The translations under genes and the position numbers were made by a program. From Rotaria sordida (lineage: Eukaryota; Rotifera; Eurotatoria; Philodinida; Philodinidae), in NCBI GenBank assembly GCA_905250125.1, contig CAJNOL010000561.1:25036-89035 (forward strand): DNA of 64,000 nucleotides, read 5' to 3'. The notes beneath the pieces were generated by a model. That model was given only the letters and a program-made list of their open reading frames with translations, had not been told where the DNA came from and ran no database searches. Below, in pieces: positions 1 to 11,159 of this stretch (its first letter is position 1; every line of letters starts with the position of its first letter).

Positions 1-1112
1 AAAAAAAAACTCTTTGGTTTTAAGCATGATAAATAATCATGATCCTATGAGCGTTCTGTATACTCGATAAAAAAACAAGATAGTTTGTATGAGACAAACT
101 CTAACTGTATTGGTAGAAAGTCATTGTATCGATAAAACCTTATTTGAAGGAAAAAGAGCAATGGTATTAGAGTCGTCGAGACAACAAACAAAAACGAGAC
201 GTAGACAATTCTTATAAATATATAATTGAAATATCAAAGGAAAATCGATCAATTTTGTACAGCTTAATCGAACCTTGAATGGAGCTGTATCTATGAATGT
301 ATTTAAGGATCGGTGTAGCTTATTCTCTACATGTTGAAGCCAGGGCATATTGGCAAAATCAATGCTATTCAGAAAATGACATTTCATCATCCAAATCGAG
401 CCTTATTGAAGTTTTGTGATGATTTGAGCTTATTTGAACTATTACGAACTCGATCAGAGACGATTTCTATTTAACAACAGTATACACCAAATTGTAATTT
501 TGTTATTTTTCTGTGAAACACGATCTGAAAAGACTGTTGAAGTGTATAGAGGAGAAGCTTGAATCCGCCTCCTCCACAGAACGTCCTAGACGCCAATCAG
601 CGACCATCACAGGCTGTATGCCAAATAACATCTCGTTATAATATATGAACTAATTCCCGATTGTATTTATAGTGGATTAAGTAAAAGAGTGGTCAAGAAA
701 TGTGTCACATCATTCTAAAAGCTTTTCTATATATTATTAGCTCTTGGTATTATAAAGCCTGAGTCTTCTATTATACCCTAATGACTATTACGGAAATGCT
801 TTATCTTCTCTGTAGAAATGATAGAGCATTCCTATAGTCTTAAATTTATAACTTTATCATAGTTTATACATCCATCGATATAATGGATACTTTTTTTTTA
901 CTTTTATCGAATACATGTCATTTTGCTTCGTCATCATAAAATAATACTCATATTTCTTTTTGTTTTTGCTTGTGGGATTTTAATCAGCTTTGTTAAGTCT
1001 GATTAACAAATCTTGAGTTAGATAACAAACGAGAAAATCAACATCTGACATTTAATCCCTATACAAAAAAAAACTTCGAATAGGATTAAAAGCAAAAAAA
1101 AACAATTGAAAA
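1..1112. other. AT-rich stretch without a recognisable gene
   Basis: Open frames here are short (longest 89 codons, 121-390 minus) with no recognisable motif, and the stretch is AT-rich. The one recognisable item is a dispersed-repeat copy near 508-615, listed separately. Confidence 0.5.
508..615 (+). repeat. Dispersed repeat copy 1 (GAAACACGATC family)
   Basis: A segment starting with GTGAAACACGATCTGAAAAG, followed by a TGTTGAAGTGTATAG-like stretch and a C-rich part, is matched by similar segments at 6918-7010 (plus) and 37826-37937 (minus). The three copies share the start and the spacing to a CCTCC/CCCCC patch, so they look like the end of one dispersed element. The element type is unknown. 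Confidence 0.45.
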
Positions 1113-3036
1113 ATGAAATTATTTCCATTATTATTTGTTATTTACCTCGTAACCATTAATGTTCAAAGTAAAAAGAATTTTCCAATGAAAGAGAATTCCG
1201 ATTTTCGTCTATTTTGAATTTTAGTTAGCAGTGCTGAAATAGATTGTACATCTATGCCATTGAGTTTGATATTATCAATTTAAACCCATTTTATGTTCGA
1301 CTTACTCTTTATCCTTCATCAACATCCGTTAGTTACGATGGCAAATCACAAGTTACAGTTTTTAGTATATTTAATGATGTTAATCCATTTTCAACTATAT
1401 ATTGTTTGAAAAATTTAGACGTGCTTCAATTAATAAATACAAATTTAACAATATTATCTGGCATAAAAAAATTTCAAAAATTAACATCGTTAACAATTCG
1501 ATTGGATAATAGCATTACTGGTCAACATTTACCGTCTGAATTTGGACAATTAATATCTTTATCAAACTTAGGATTAACTGATGATAAAAATCTTGAAGAT
1601 TTACCTTATGATATTAAATATTTAACTCAATAAGAATCATTAATATTACTGAATATTTAAAATTTTAATAAAATACCTGATGAAAGTGTCGATAAATTAG
1701 TTAATCTTCGTATTTTAAATTTAATTAATCTACCAAATTTATCAATTATTCCATCAACACTAAATAATTTTCAATTATTAATACAATTCGAAATAACGAA
1801 CACTAATACCGGATGTCTCAAAAGTCCCTTCCACTTAAATTTTTTGTATATCTTTGCTATTTAATTTCATTTTATTAACTATTGTTTTTCTAAATGATAG
1901 ATAGATACATCGAGTTTTTATTTATAAAGGCAAACTTCAGAATTACTGCTCAAAGCTAAGATTTAGAATCGAAATACAAAAATGTAGCCTATTTTCTATT
2001 CCCAGAAAAACTCATGCATGATGTCTGTTCCAATTGGTGTAATATTGGCATGACAAGATCCAGTTCGTTTATATGAAGACATACCAAAGTAAAATTCTAT
2101 GAAAAGACTCGTCAAAAGTTGAAGAACTCAAATATCTGAACCACTTAATAACCCAAAGTGATTAAAAAAGAAATTTTATGTAATGTTTTTCTGGGAATAG
2201 AAAATAGGCTACATTTCTGTATTTCGATTCTAAGTCTTAGCTTTGAGGAGTACTTCTGAAGTTTGTCTGTATAAATAAAAACTCGATGTATCTACCTATC
2301 ATTTAGAAAAGCAATAGTTGATAAAGTGTAATTAAATAGCAAAAGATATACAGAAAATTTAAGTGGAAGGGACTTTTGGGATACCCGATATTAAAAATTT
2401 AGAATTAGAAAATCTAAATTCTTTATTTAGTTGGAAAAGAACGTCGAACTCAATATTACGAACAATTGAAATTTTGACTTAATTGCATTTGATAATGCAC
2501 CATCATTATCAACTGTTAGTATTCAATTGAGTCCTCAATTAAAAATATTTCATTTCTTAATGTACCATCAATAAAAGATCTTAAATTGTCTGGATGTCAG
2601 TTAGCAACCTTTCCGAAAAGTATTTTAATATTAAAGTTTTTAGTCAAATTAGTTATGATAGCAAATCAATTATCAACATTATCGTTAACATTATCAACTG
2701 ATTTACCCAATTTACAAATTCGTAATTTGGCACGAAATAACTTTAAAGGAAATATTTTTCAATCATCCCTTATTTATCTTCGTGAACTTTATTTAAGTAA
2801 TAATTTTTTGGTATCCATCGATGGTATTGGAGAATATAAGTCTATACAAAGTATTAGAATTAAATTATAATAATATTTCATTAATTCCACTTGAAATCAT
2901 GAAAATATCATCGACTTCACGGACGTTGACCATGGATTATAATCAGCTAGATGGTATTCCATATCTAATGACAAATATGAGATCATTAAGCTCATTGTTT
3001 GCCAAAAATAACAATATTTCGTATAATGAAAAATAA
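1113..3036 (+). pseudogene. Secreted leucine-rich-repeat protein, pseudogene
   Basis: An ATG at 1113 begins a hydrophobic signal peptide (MKLFPLLFVIYLVTINVQS), followed by a plausible 57-bp GT-AG intron (1168-1224). Downstream are leucine-rich repeats in several frames: 1244-1633 (LDVLQLINTNLTIL, LTSLTIRLDN, LISLSNLGLTDD), then 1634-1808, 2391-2480, about 2484-2575, 2586-2870 and 2821-3036. The LxxLxLxxN spacing is clear, for example in LRELYLSNNFLVSIDGI. Frameshifts near 1240, 2480, 2570 and 2850, a stop at 1631-1633 and the MITE at 1809-2388 break it. LRR proteins of this type are normally extracellular or membrane-bound binding proteins. No transmembrane or kinase part is visible. I infer a dead copy of a secreted LRR gene; the ligand is unknown. 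Confidence 0.75.
1809..2388. mobile_element. 580-bp MITE, Tc1/mariner-type, TA target duplication
   Basis: Both ends are long inverted repeats of about 215 bp. The left begins CCGGATGTCTCAAAAGTCCC and the reverse complement of the right begins TCGGGTATCCCAAAAGTCCC. The element is flanked by TA at 1807-1808 and 2389-2390. Removing it with one TA joins the LRR reading frame (…NTN|IKNLELENLNSL), so the boundaries are well supported. There is no coding capacity. The termini resemble the right end of the mariner-like element at 45,998 and the palindromic element at 36,708-37,177, suggesting mobilisation by an IS630/Tc1/mariner transposase (inference). Confidence 0.85.
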
Positions 3037-4023
3037 TATCTTTATTAAATATTCCACCTAACATCTATACAATTAAGTATTTAATTTAAAATAATACTTT
3101 ATAATAAGTTGATTGCTATTCATCTGCTAATTAAAAGAAATCTATTATAAAGAAAAAAAGACTTTTATTCGATGTCAAGATTTTTTTATACATATTGCAA
3201 ATTATCCATCATGTCAAAGAAACTAAGGACTGGGTGTGGATGCCGGTATTCTCTTCCAACATCTACAGCCACACTCTCAGACGGGTCTGCTTTGGTATGT
3301 CAAGAAGGATTGCAAGTTGTTTGGAGAAAAAAACTTTTCACAAACAAGTACAGATAATTTATAGACTCCCAAATAATCAAATAATGCCCACAGTCTTGAT
3401 AAGTTCGGCTCATGGCGAATGTGTCCATGGAATAGATTAAGCTCAAGGGTGATGCAAAATTGAGGACGAAGGTGTGAGTGTGTGACTCTTGATCTGTAAG
3501 TGATTTTCCTATGAAGTGTGTATTTTGGTTTGGGTAAAGAGACACCCACATCCACATCTCTCGTTGCATTTTACATGTGAATGCTGTTGAAATTACACTA
3601 TAAGCTTTCTCTTAAGCACACATCCATAGTTATGACTATAAGCACAGATTATAGTTCTCTTTCTCCAAAGTAACTTCGGTGTTTTACTGAACAAAATATC
3701 TATTTGGTTTAAAGAAAATGCAATATATACAGATTCGCATTGTGTATTTCGCTGCACACATTTAGTTCTCATCCCTACATACCAAAATAACATGAACACA
3801 TAATAACCACATTAACCACAAATGAGAATATTGATATCATATATGTTACCGGTAGTCAGTCAATAACGTAGAGAAATATTCGCAGAGCAAACATTGATAT
3901 ACAATATGTTGATAGTGAACTATGAGGCTCAATGAGTTCATTGTTTGACATATTGATTTTTTTCTTCTTTTTAGATGATTGTCTAAACGACACCATACAC
4001 GAAAAATTGATAAAAAAAAACGA
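3037..4023. other. Intergenic, with telomere-like motifs in inverted orientation
   Basis: No gene is recognised. A G-strand motif (GGGTGTGGATG) at about 3228 and a C-strand motif (ACACCCACATCCACATC) at about 3541-3557 face each other about 330 bp apart, with a weaker GTGTGAGTGTGTG at 3471. A pyrimidine tract ending TTTTTAG (to 3974) lies just before the DUF1343 gene and could be the acceptor of a 5'-UTR intron. It cannot add a coding exon, because TGA at 3976-3978 is in frame. Confidence 0.45.
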
Positions 4024-5190
4024 ATGATCCGTTTCGGAATCGATATTTTATTGGAACAACAACCAACATGGAAAACAACATCTATCGGGCTTGTAACAAA
4101 TAATGCTGCTACTACTTTTAATGGTATACCTTCACGCAAAGCACTCCTACATGCAGGTTTCAATATCGCAAGATTATTCTCTCCGGAACATGGACTGGAT
4201 TTGAAGGGTGCTGACGGAGATGCTATTAAAGATGTATCTGATACTTTAACTGGATTACCAGTGACCAGTTTATATGGAGAAAAAATGGTTCCTTCAGAAT
4301 CAGACCTAACAAATATTGACATCCTACTCTTTGATATACCGGATGTTGGTAGTCGCTTTTATACTTATTTATGGACGATGACCTATGTGATGGAAGCGGC
4401 GGCACAATATAATAAATCATTGATAATACTGGACAGACCCAATCCGATATCAGGTAATCTTCAACTGACAGAAGGCCCAATGCTTGATATGGCTACTGCA
4501 TCTTTTCTTGGTCGGTGGCCATTACCTTTACGACATAGTTGCACACTGGGTGAACTAGCACTTTATTTCAATACCACGCAGAATATAAAAGCTCACCTGG
4601 AAGTGATACTATGTTCAGGATGGAACCGGGAGATGTTTCAACCAGACTGGCTTTTACCTTTTGTACCGACTTCTCCTGCTATACAGAGTTTTGAAAGTAT
4701 GTTATTATACCCAGGCATCTGTCTGTTGGAAGCAACCAACGTGAGTGAAGGGCGAGGAACTTCTTTTCCTTTTTGTATAGTTGGTGCACCTTGGATGGAT
4801 GGAATAGCTCTAGCCGCTGCTTTCAATCAGTTGGGGCAAAATGGTGTGAAGACAACTAACATCAGTTATACGCCTAGAGAAGGAAAATATAAACATGAAT
4901 TATGTCATGGCATCAAATTCGAAGTTTTAATGCCAAATGATGTTCATCCTGTCATGATTGGCTTGCTACTTACAAAATTGATTCATAACATGTATCCAAA
5001 CCATTTTAATTGGAGACCCTATCCCACCAACGTCAATCCTTCAGGTACCTGCCATCTGGACAGACTATTAGGTATCATTAATAGCGAATCATTGTTCAAT
5101 CTATCTTTTCCTGTTTTCATCGACAAAGTTAAACAATTGACTCAAATCCATAAATGGAAGCAGCAGATTAGTAATTATTTGATTTATTAA
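4024..5190 (+). CDS. DUF1343 / NamZ-like exo-N-acetylmuramidase, complete, intronless
   Basis: The 388-residue protein matches the DUF1343 (YbbC) family over its whole length. Bacterial members include NamZ, an exo-beta-N-acetylmuramidase that removes MurNAc from the non-reducing ends of peptidoglycan fragments. Visible hallmarks, counted from Met at 4024: GIDILLE (5-11), SPEHGL (53-58, with the conserved Glu-His), TGLPVTSLYG (76-85), FDIPDVGSRFYTY (103-115), LDRPNPISG (136-144), RHSCTLGELA (170-179), YPGICLLEATNVSEGRGT (229-246) and GAPWMD shortly after. The frame is open back to 3979, but only with a TTG start; ATG at 4024 directly precedes the family's usual N terminus. There is no signal peptide, unlike many bacterial homologues, so a cytosolic or lysosomal role in degrading bacterial wall sugars is possible (inference). 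Lack of introns and a bacterial family suggest horizontal acquisition. All core motifs are present, so it is probably functional. Confidence 0.88.
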   Translation: MIRFGIDILLEQQPTWKTTSIGLVTNNAATTFNGIPSRKALLHAGFNIARLFSPEHGLDLKGADGDAIKDVSDTLTGLPVTSLYGEKMVPSESDLTNIDILLFDIPDVGSRFYTYLWTMTYVMEAAAQYNKSLIILDRPNPISGNLQLTEGPMLDMATASFLGRWPLPLRHSCTLGELALYFNTTQNIKAHLEVILCSGWNREMFQPDWLLPFVPTSPAIQSFESMLLYPGICLLEATNVSEGRGTSFPFCIVGAPWMDGIALAAAFNQLGQNGVKTTNISYTPREGKYKHELCHGIKFEVLMPNDVHPVMIGLLLTKLIHNMYPNHFNWRPYPTNVNPSGTCHLDRLLGIINSESLFNLSFPVFIDKVKQLTQIHKWKQQISNYLIY

Positions 5191-5810
5191 GTCGAACTAT
5201 CATTGAATAACATCAAATCGTTTTTTTTTCGTTAATGATTGTTTATAAAACGAAACTATTCTCTGTCGACTTAAAATTTGTTGAATAACAAAGGAAATAA
5301 AAACGATAACGAAGGTCGCTGGGATGTGTGGGTGTAGGTATGTTGATATTTTTCAACTCAAACGCACACTCCACGCCAACGATCAATAATTTTTTTACAT
5401 AACGAGTGCTAGTGAAGTTCAAGCATCTATCGATCTATTCATCATGATATACACTGGTGCGAGTTTGACAACAATGCTAACTATATAATCGAATATGTGT
5501 TGGAGTGATTTGTTTTTCTTCGGCATTACTTTAAGAATATGTCATTTGTGATGTCTTTTTAATGTAGATATTTTTCTCTTTCAGCCAAATCAATGCATCC
5601 CTTCCATGAACGTATTTTCTACAGAATTTCATCATATATTGGGTCAATAAAATATATTTTATTCAAAAATAAAGCTTGCTAAAAATTTGTCAATTACATC
5701 GAAATCATTTTGATCACTGCTGAAATTTTTTCTTACCAAAAGGACTAGATAAATTACAATAGTATCAGATTGATTTATCAGATGTTAAATAGATCGAAGA
5801 ATTATTAATA
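5191..5810. other. Intergenic, with one telomere-like motif
   Basis: No gene is seen. GGGATGTGTGGGTGTAGG at about 5320-5338 is a G-strand telomere-like motif. It pairs in inverted orientation with ACACCTACACTCACACCC at about 6072-6090, bracketing the fragment at 5811-6026. Confidence 0.45.
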
Positions 5811-6026
5811 TTGAAAAAATATGAAAACTTGCTAATTGTTTGGTATAATCATCTACAAGACGATTGTGAAATGATGAAAACATTGAAAGAATTTCATGAT
5901 CATATTCATTTGTGTTTAACAGTACATGAATTAAGAGCCTATATTGAAGTCGTTACTAAATCATACAAAATAATTGTTATAATATCGGGAAAAACATTCA
6001 CATTTCATACTATATTTAATTTTTAG
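5811..6026 (+). pseudogene. Fragment resembling the N-terminal domain of rotifer TPR/ADP-ribosyltransferase-type proteins
   Basis: The roughly 60-residue stretch contains ENLLIVWYN, then DCEMMKTLKEFHDHI, an LTVHELRAYIE part and YKIIVIISGK. This order (Asn-Leu-x-x-hydrophobic-Trp, a short acidic linker, a helix, then Lys-hydrophobic-Ser-Gly) recalls the start of large rotifer proteins that continue into TPRs and an arginine ADP-ribosyltransferase domain. That resemblance is from memory and could be wrong. After the SGK the frame runs into AT-rich sequence and stops; nothing resembling TPR or ART follows, so this would be an isolated, non-functional N-terminal piece. The listed ATG is not a convincing start, since similarity begins at the first residues of the frame. 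Confidence 0.3.
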
Positions 6027-7040
6027 CAACAAACAGATTGATTCATTTTTTATATTTTGTAAAAATGATAAACACCTACACTCACACCCATGGGCGCCGC
6101 AATGTAAATCTCTTTGGAAAAATAATAACTTTTCATTGCTTTTTCCGATTTTTTTCAGGAAAAGCAATTGTGTTTATTGCTTTGCTGATGTGCCGCTAAT
6201 GCCTATATAACTAGTAAAGTTACATTTAAATATGCGTTCTATTATACTTTAATAGCGTCAAAATGGAGATAGTTAAGGGAAGAAATTGTTACCAATTGTA
6301 GTGCTGATGCGCCGCCTATGGTTATGTAGATTGAAGAAGTGAACGGGTAAAAGAGAAGCGAATAAGGAACTTCTGAGTAAATCAAGATTACGAGACACAT
6401 TTACATTCTTGTTTGCCACCATTTATAGTGCAAGAAAGATTTGCAATTCAGGAGCATATTACACGATTTTGAAAAAATTTGATTTTATCTCCTTTTTCTT
6501 CAAAGAAGCAAAATATTTTCATATGAATTTTAAACAATTCTGAACACTTTTAACACCAAAAGAGTTCATGCTGATGGCGGCCATTGATCCAAATCGTGCT
6601 TTCGAAAAATCACAATGAATTAAAATCTCAGTCTTTGAACCCGGCTTCCCGCTGCGAATTTTTTTTTCTGGGCAGATTAAAAACTCTACTATCTCATATC
6701 GTTCGAAAAACTAAACTGTTGTTAAACACCAATTATGACAGTTCTTAAAAATATTTGCCACCGAAGACGGTCACACTCGTGACAACAATCTGAAAAACGA
6801 AGCTCTTCAAACATAACAACTTCGTAACGTGTCACTCAGACTAAAGATCAGAGAGTTCTGAGATCAACAATGATTATATAGCCGTTACTTTTCGAACGGT
6901 AAAAAAATTCTAATATTGTGAAACACGATCCAAAACGAGTGCTAAAGTGTTTAGGGATAGGAGTTTGCACACCCGTCCTTCACAGGCCATGCCAGATGGG
7001 CTTCAGGATCACGCTTTTGATATACGATTAGCGATCAATA
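6027..7040. other. Intergenic, no gene seen
   Basis: No open frame with recognisable features. A C-strand telomere-like motif lies at about 6072-6090, and the second copy of the GAAACACGATC dispersed repeat lies at 6918-7010. Confidence 0.45.
6918..7010 (+). repeat. Dispersed repeat copy 2 (GAAACACGATC family)
   Basis: TGTGAAACACGATCCAAAAC followed by GAGTGCTAAAGTGTTTAGGG and a C-rich tail parallels the copies at 508-615 and 37826-37937. It sits just upstream of the truncated Helitron but has no visible link to it. Confidence 0.45.
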
Positions 7041-7146
7041 TCTGGGTGTGGGTGTGGATGTGGGTGTGGGTGTGACTGTCTCTTCCTTCCTTACATTCAC
7101 ACCCACAGCCACAGCCACATCCACATCCACACCCACACCCACACCC
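7041..7146. repeat. Telomere-like hairpin: TGTGGG-type array facing its complement
   Basis: A G-strand run of TGTGGG/TGTGGA units (about 7041-7076) is followed after a roughly 25-bp spacer (TCTCTTCCTTCC…) by a C-strand run of CCCACA/CCCACATC units (about 7100-7146). The two can pair as a stem. The helicase reading frame begins directly after the C-strand run, and the frame passing through it gives a meaningless Thr-Pro-Thr string. Confidence 0.75.
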
Positions 7147-9841
7147 CATCGAAGATCATTCACTGACAAGGATCGGCATACTGTAGATCACCCGTCCACA
7201 AATACTGACGATGTTCAAGCAGTCACAGGTCGTCCAACTCAAGAACGATACACATTTATGACTGAACATCCGCAAGCAAGTTCTCATGGCATAATTAAGC
7301 ATCTTAAACCTGTTGTTCCTGTACTCGTTGGTCCACAGATTCCACGTAAAGATAGAGGAGAAACGCAAGAAAGATACAGCCGAGCAATAGCTACCCTTTT
7401 TATTCCGTGGAGAGCTGTGAAAGATCTTTGTGATGTCAATCAGAGTTGATACGAAGCAATTTTCTCACGACAAGAAAGTATTTCAACAAAATCACAACAG
7501 ATTATCGAGAACATTCAACTCTTGCATGAATGCAAGAAAGATCGTGACGCACATCTACAACAAGTTATTGCAAATGTTCAAACCAGTGACCAAATAGATC
7601 CTCGTCTTTTTCCTCGAAACATGTGTATCGATAGTGATGATGAGGATGATGAGGATCTTGATCAAAACGAAACATATCTGAACTTCCTCGATAGTCTATC
7701 AGATAACAATGCATCGTTTGTCATCAGTCATCTTTCTGAAAACGAGCAACTTCATCGAGATGAAGCACTTCGCTGTTTACATGAGGTTGGCCGATTTTCG
7801 AATTGTATCAGTAAGTTTGTTTTCTTCATAGTAACTTTGAGTATGTAAAAGCATTTTTCTGATTAGAACGCGATCAATCCTTTATACCTTCTACTTCTCT
7901 GTCATATTTCTCTGTCAAAACTCGGCATTCAGAGCAGCAAAATGCTGCATGGCAAGCCGCCATAAAATTTGATACTCTTCGTAGACGACAACAGAGTATC
8001 TTAGAGGATACTCCTCCGCCACTCAACTATGCTTCTGATAAACTGGTCTCAACTACTACTACAAACTATATTGCTGAAGGTGCAACATAAATTAGCGATC
8101 GAATTCAGTCTGTTACAACGGATACATCACCGATTCCGACTCGTCAACAAGTCTGTGAGAAGTTTACACTCAACAATGAGCACGCACGAGCTTTTTACAT
8201 TATATGCCGGCACGTCGATGGAGAAAGTCACCTGAAAACAGGTAAAAATAAGTCATCTTTTTTCCTTGATTAACTATTTCCTTTTCAGGTGGGAACCAGC
8301 AACAATTGATTATGTGGGTACCAGGGCGTGGAGGCACAGGTAAATCTCGACTCATCGATGCAATTACTTGCTATTTCGTTGAAACGCAACGAAAAGAAAA
8401 ACTTCGAAAGCTTGGACCCACAGCCGTATCTGCCTCACTCATTGGAGGCCACACGATTCACTCTTTCTTAGGATACCTACGCAACACCAAACGCCAAAAA
8501 AAGACGACGAAACCAGGATCATCGAACATTGAAAACGATTGGAAACATGTGAATTATCTGATTATCGACGAAATTTCCATGATTGGGCTTCGATTATTAG
8601 CTCGATTAAATGAGCTACTCACTCTTGGGAAGCGGGTGCCATCCGAAGTACCTTTTGATGGTATCAATGTTATTCTTTTCGGCGATTACATACAATATAT
8701 GCCAATCCTCGATAGACCTCTATATGCAAACCTTGAGCGTGACCCTTCTATTCGTTTGCCATCAGAGACTGATGTTCAGTACGAGGTAGGACGCTCATTG
8801 GTCCTACAAATCAACACAGTCATAAAGTTGACGCAACAAATGAGAGCTGAAGATCAAAAGTACTTGACTCTGCTCAACCATCTTCGTTTGGGAGAAACTA
8901 CACGTGCCGATTTTGACTTTCTCTGTACGCGGATTATTGACTCTGGACGAATCGTCCAATCGGTGAAGGAAAAACTCTGGTGTGATGCACCTATTCTCGT
9001 CTTTCGTAATCAGTTACGAACCGAAATAAACAATCGAGCTGCCCTCGACAAAGCGAAAGAAGCCGGTATCCCATTAGTGGTCGTCGTAGCACAGGATTAA
9101 ATTCGTTCAAAAAGTTCCAAAGACGATGTGATATACGAACGTCTCTTCCATTTACCTGACAACAAGATCGAACTTCTTCCTGGTCTCCTACCTTTCGTAC
9201 CAAACATGCCTGTACTTCTTACCGATAACGTTGCCTGTGAGTTAGGCCTCTCGAACGGCACTCAAGGAATTTTTAGAGAGCTCATTTACGATGATTAGGA
9301 GGATCCGCATGGTTTGAAGGTAAAGAGCGAAGTGTTCCCCACGAATGCGATCTACATACGAAAACCATTATACGCACTGGTGGAAATTAACAAATCACAA
9401 GTAGGAACAAGTCTCGATGGTCTTCGTCCTAAACTAATCCCTATTCCACTGATCAAAAAGCAATTTACTATTCCCATCAAGCAACTCTTCGGTCGACTGT
9501 TCGAAAGTGTGCAAGGTGGAAAAAAAATTCCGCAAGTAATTCAAGTTACAAGAACACAATTACCAATCGTGCCTGCCTTCGCAATAACTACTTATAAGGC
9601 GCATGGACTCACAATGAACAAAATCGTGGTCGATTTTCAAGTTCTACTCGGGACATTGCAAGTGGCATCAATATACGTACCACTCAGTAGAGTGAAGAGA
9701 GCGGAAGATGTGGCCATTCTTCGACCTTTCGATATGAAAGTTCTACAAGTCCGACCTTCTCCTGCTAAAGATACTGAATTGAAACGTTTAGATGAACTGA
9801 ACCGAAAGACACAGCGGGAGTGTGCTTGTTTTGCTTTTTGA
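7147..9841 (+). pseudogene. Helitron-type PIF1 helicase, 5'-truncated, four in-frame stops
   Basis: The exons are about 7147-7810, 7867-8241 and 8289-9841, with GT-AG introns of 56 bp (7811-7866) and 47 bp (8242-8288) in matching phase. Exon 1 holds the pre-helicase segment seen in Helitron proteins (PVVPVLVGPQIPRKDRGET, RYSRAIATLFIPWR, LLHECKKDRD, an acidic patch). The helicase follows: Walker A GRGGTGKS (about 8330), Walker B LIIDEISMI, a GDxxQxxP-like FGDYIQYMP, LTQQMRA, then motif V AFAITTYKAHGLT and motif VI YVPLSRVKRAED. The frame holds throughout, but stops interrupt it: TGA 7447, TAA 8088, TAA 9098, TAG 9296. The Rep (HUH) nuclease part is missing because the element is cut at the telomere-like hairpin. 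Helitrons transpose by rolling-circle replication; this copy is dead. Confidence 0.85.
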
Positions 9842-9921
9842 AATTATATAAATACTTTGCTGATAGCTCAGAAACACAATTTCTACGAGAAAGAATTGAG
9901 CAAGTCACCAGACGAGCGTTA

Positions 9922-10567
9922 CTTATTATTATAGAAATTGCAATATTTAAATAATCATCAAAATCAACAAGGTAAAAATAATTCTTTTTTTTTTCTTCTG
10001 GATAAGAAAAAACTTATATTTATTTATTTGTTGTGTCTTTATTCATCATTTAGAATTATGTCATGTTTATTTTGATTTGATTAAAATAAAAACTCAAACA
10101 AGATCCAGTAGTTTTGATAAAATGCGCCAATATCATAAAGCATTTTCACCTTTTAATAAAGATTATAAGAATATACATGATTGCAGTATAAGAACTCGAT
10201 ATGAAAACGTTTGTTTTATTTTGATGAAACAATGACAATACCTCTTTATCAATTTTAAGTATTACTCTTCATTTATGTGCTTTATCACCATGAGAAACTG
10301 GTTTACAAGAAATTCAACAATAAATTAGTCATACAATTGATTTTGATATATTTATCAAAGTAGCACAATATTTTAAAAATAAATAATAAAGAAGATAAAT
10401 GATATACCTGAAACATATCATGTATTTGATAAATATCATATTGGTTATATTAGTGTTGCTAAACTGAAACATCTTATGCTTCTATTGAATGAATAAATTA
10501 CAGAAAAAGTTCACAAATTAATACATAAAGCGGATATTGATGCTGATGAACAGTTTGTATCTAGCTA
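9922..10567 (+). pseudogene. Remnant exons: coiled-coil protein plus calmodulin-like EF-hands (left copy)
   Basis: An exon at about 10052-10165 encodes LELCHVYFDLIKIKTQ… ending FSPFNKDYK, closely matching the right-arm copy (LELCHAYFALIKAKTQ…FSPFNKDHK; about 10 of 40 residues differ). A second piece (about 10232-10326) reads LSILSI…LQEIQQ and carries a stop. From about 10400 there is a calmodulin-like C-terminal lobe: FDKYHIGYISVAKLKHLM (third EF-hand, loop partly lost) and ADIDADEQF (fourth). A stop falls between them. The upstream exons present in the right copy are missing here, replaced by the Helitron remnant. The coiled-coil protein is not recognised; the EF-hand part is recognisable but not functional. 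Confidence 0.55.
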
Positions 10568-11151
10568 ACTAGAAACTTTATTTTTTAAAATAATTTCATT
10601 CAATTTCTATTTCCATTTAGATGCAACTGCAAAGATTTTGTATGTATTTTAACAAATGAACAACGCGAACATATGATCGCATTTTTTGTCAATAATAAAA
10701 TGAACAAAAAACAATATACAATTCGTCTGATAATAAGTCCAATTGCTTCTCTATGTAATCTCTATAATTCATACATTTCTGTTTTTTTTTCTTTAATGTT
10801 GTATTTTAGCAATATCTATGATTCAACATATTTCTTTTTTCATTTTTGCTTTTTTTCTTTGTCTTTTATCTTCATCAATTGGATATAAACAATGAAATAG
10901 TTAAATTATTTATTGTTGTATTTAATTATTCAATATCTACCTGATGAAGATAATACTACAAGGAAAAAACATCGAAATATCATATATTTATTTTATTTTA
11001 CATCCTTTCATATTGAGTTCGAATTTCTTTATTTATTCCATTTAGTAATGTATTGTAATACATTTTCATCATGATATAGCTACATAATAAACGATAAAAT
11101 AAAGCATGATAATGTTGTTCTAGTTTCTTTGTCATAGTAGAAGCAACTAGT
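10568..11151. other. Non-coding part of the left arm
   Basis: AT-rich, with no credible gene. It is partly conserved with the right arm (for example around 10970-11130), including a block ending in GATAAAATAAAGCATGATAA. Confidence 0.5.
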
Positions 11152-11159
11152 ATTAAACA

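Noticed and set aside
3172..3799. Overlapping small frames on both strands (61-92 codons)
   Set aside because: Several overlapping frames with no conserved motif; the region is better explained by a telomere-like bracket and non-coding DNA.
7048..7146. ATG and Thr-Pro-rich start of the Helitron frame
   Set aside because: This part is translated telomere-like repeat, not Helitron protein. Homology begins only after it.
7447..9298. Idea that in-frame TGA/TAA/TAG codons mean a non-standard genetic code
   Set aside because: The DUF1343 and dehydrogenase genes use normal stops and contain no internal ones. The stops occur only in transposon genes, so decay is simpler.
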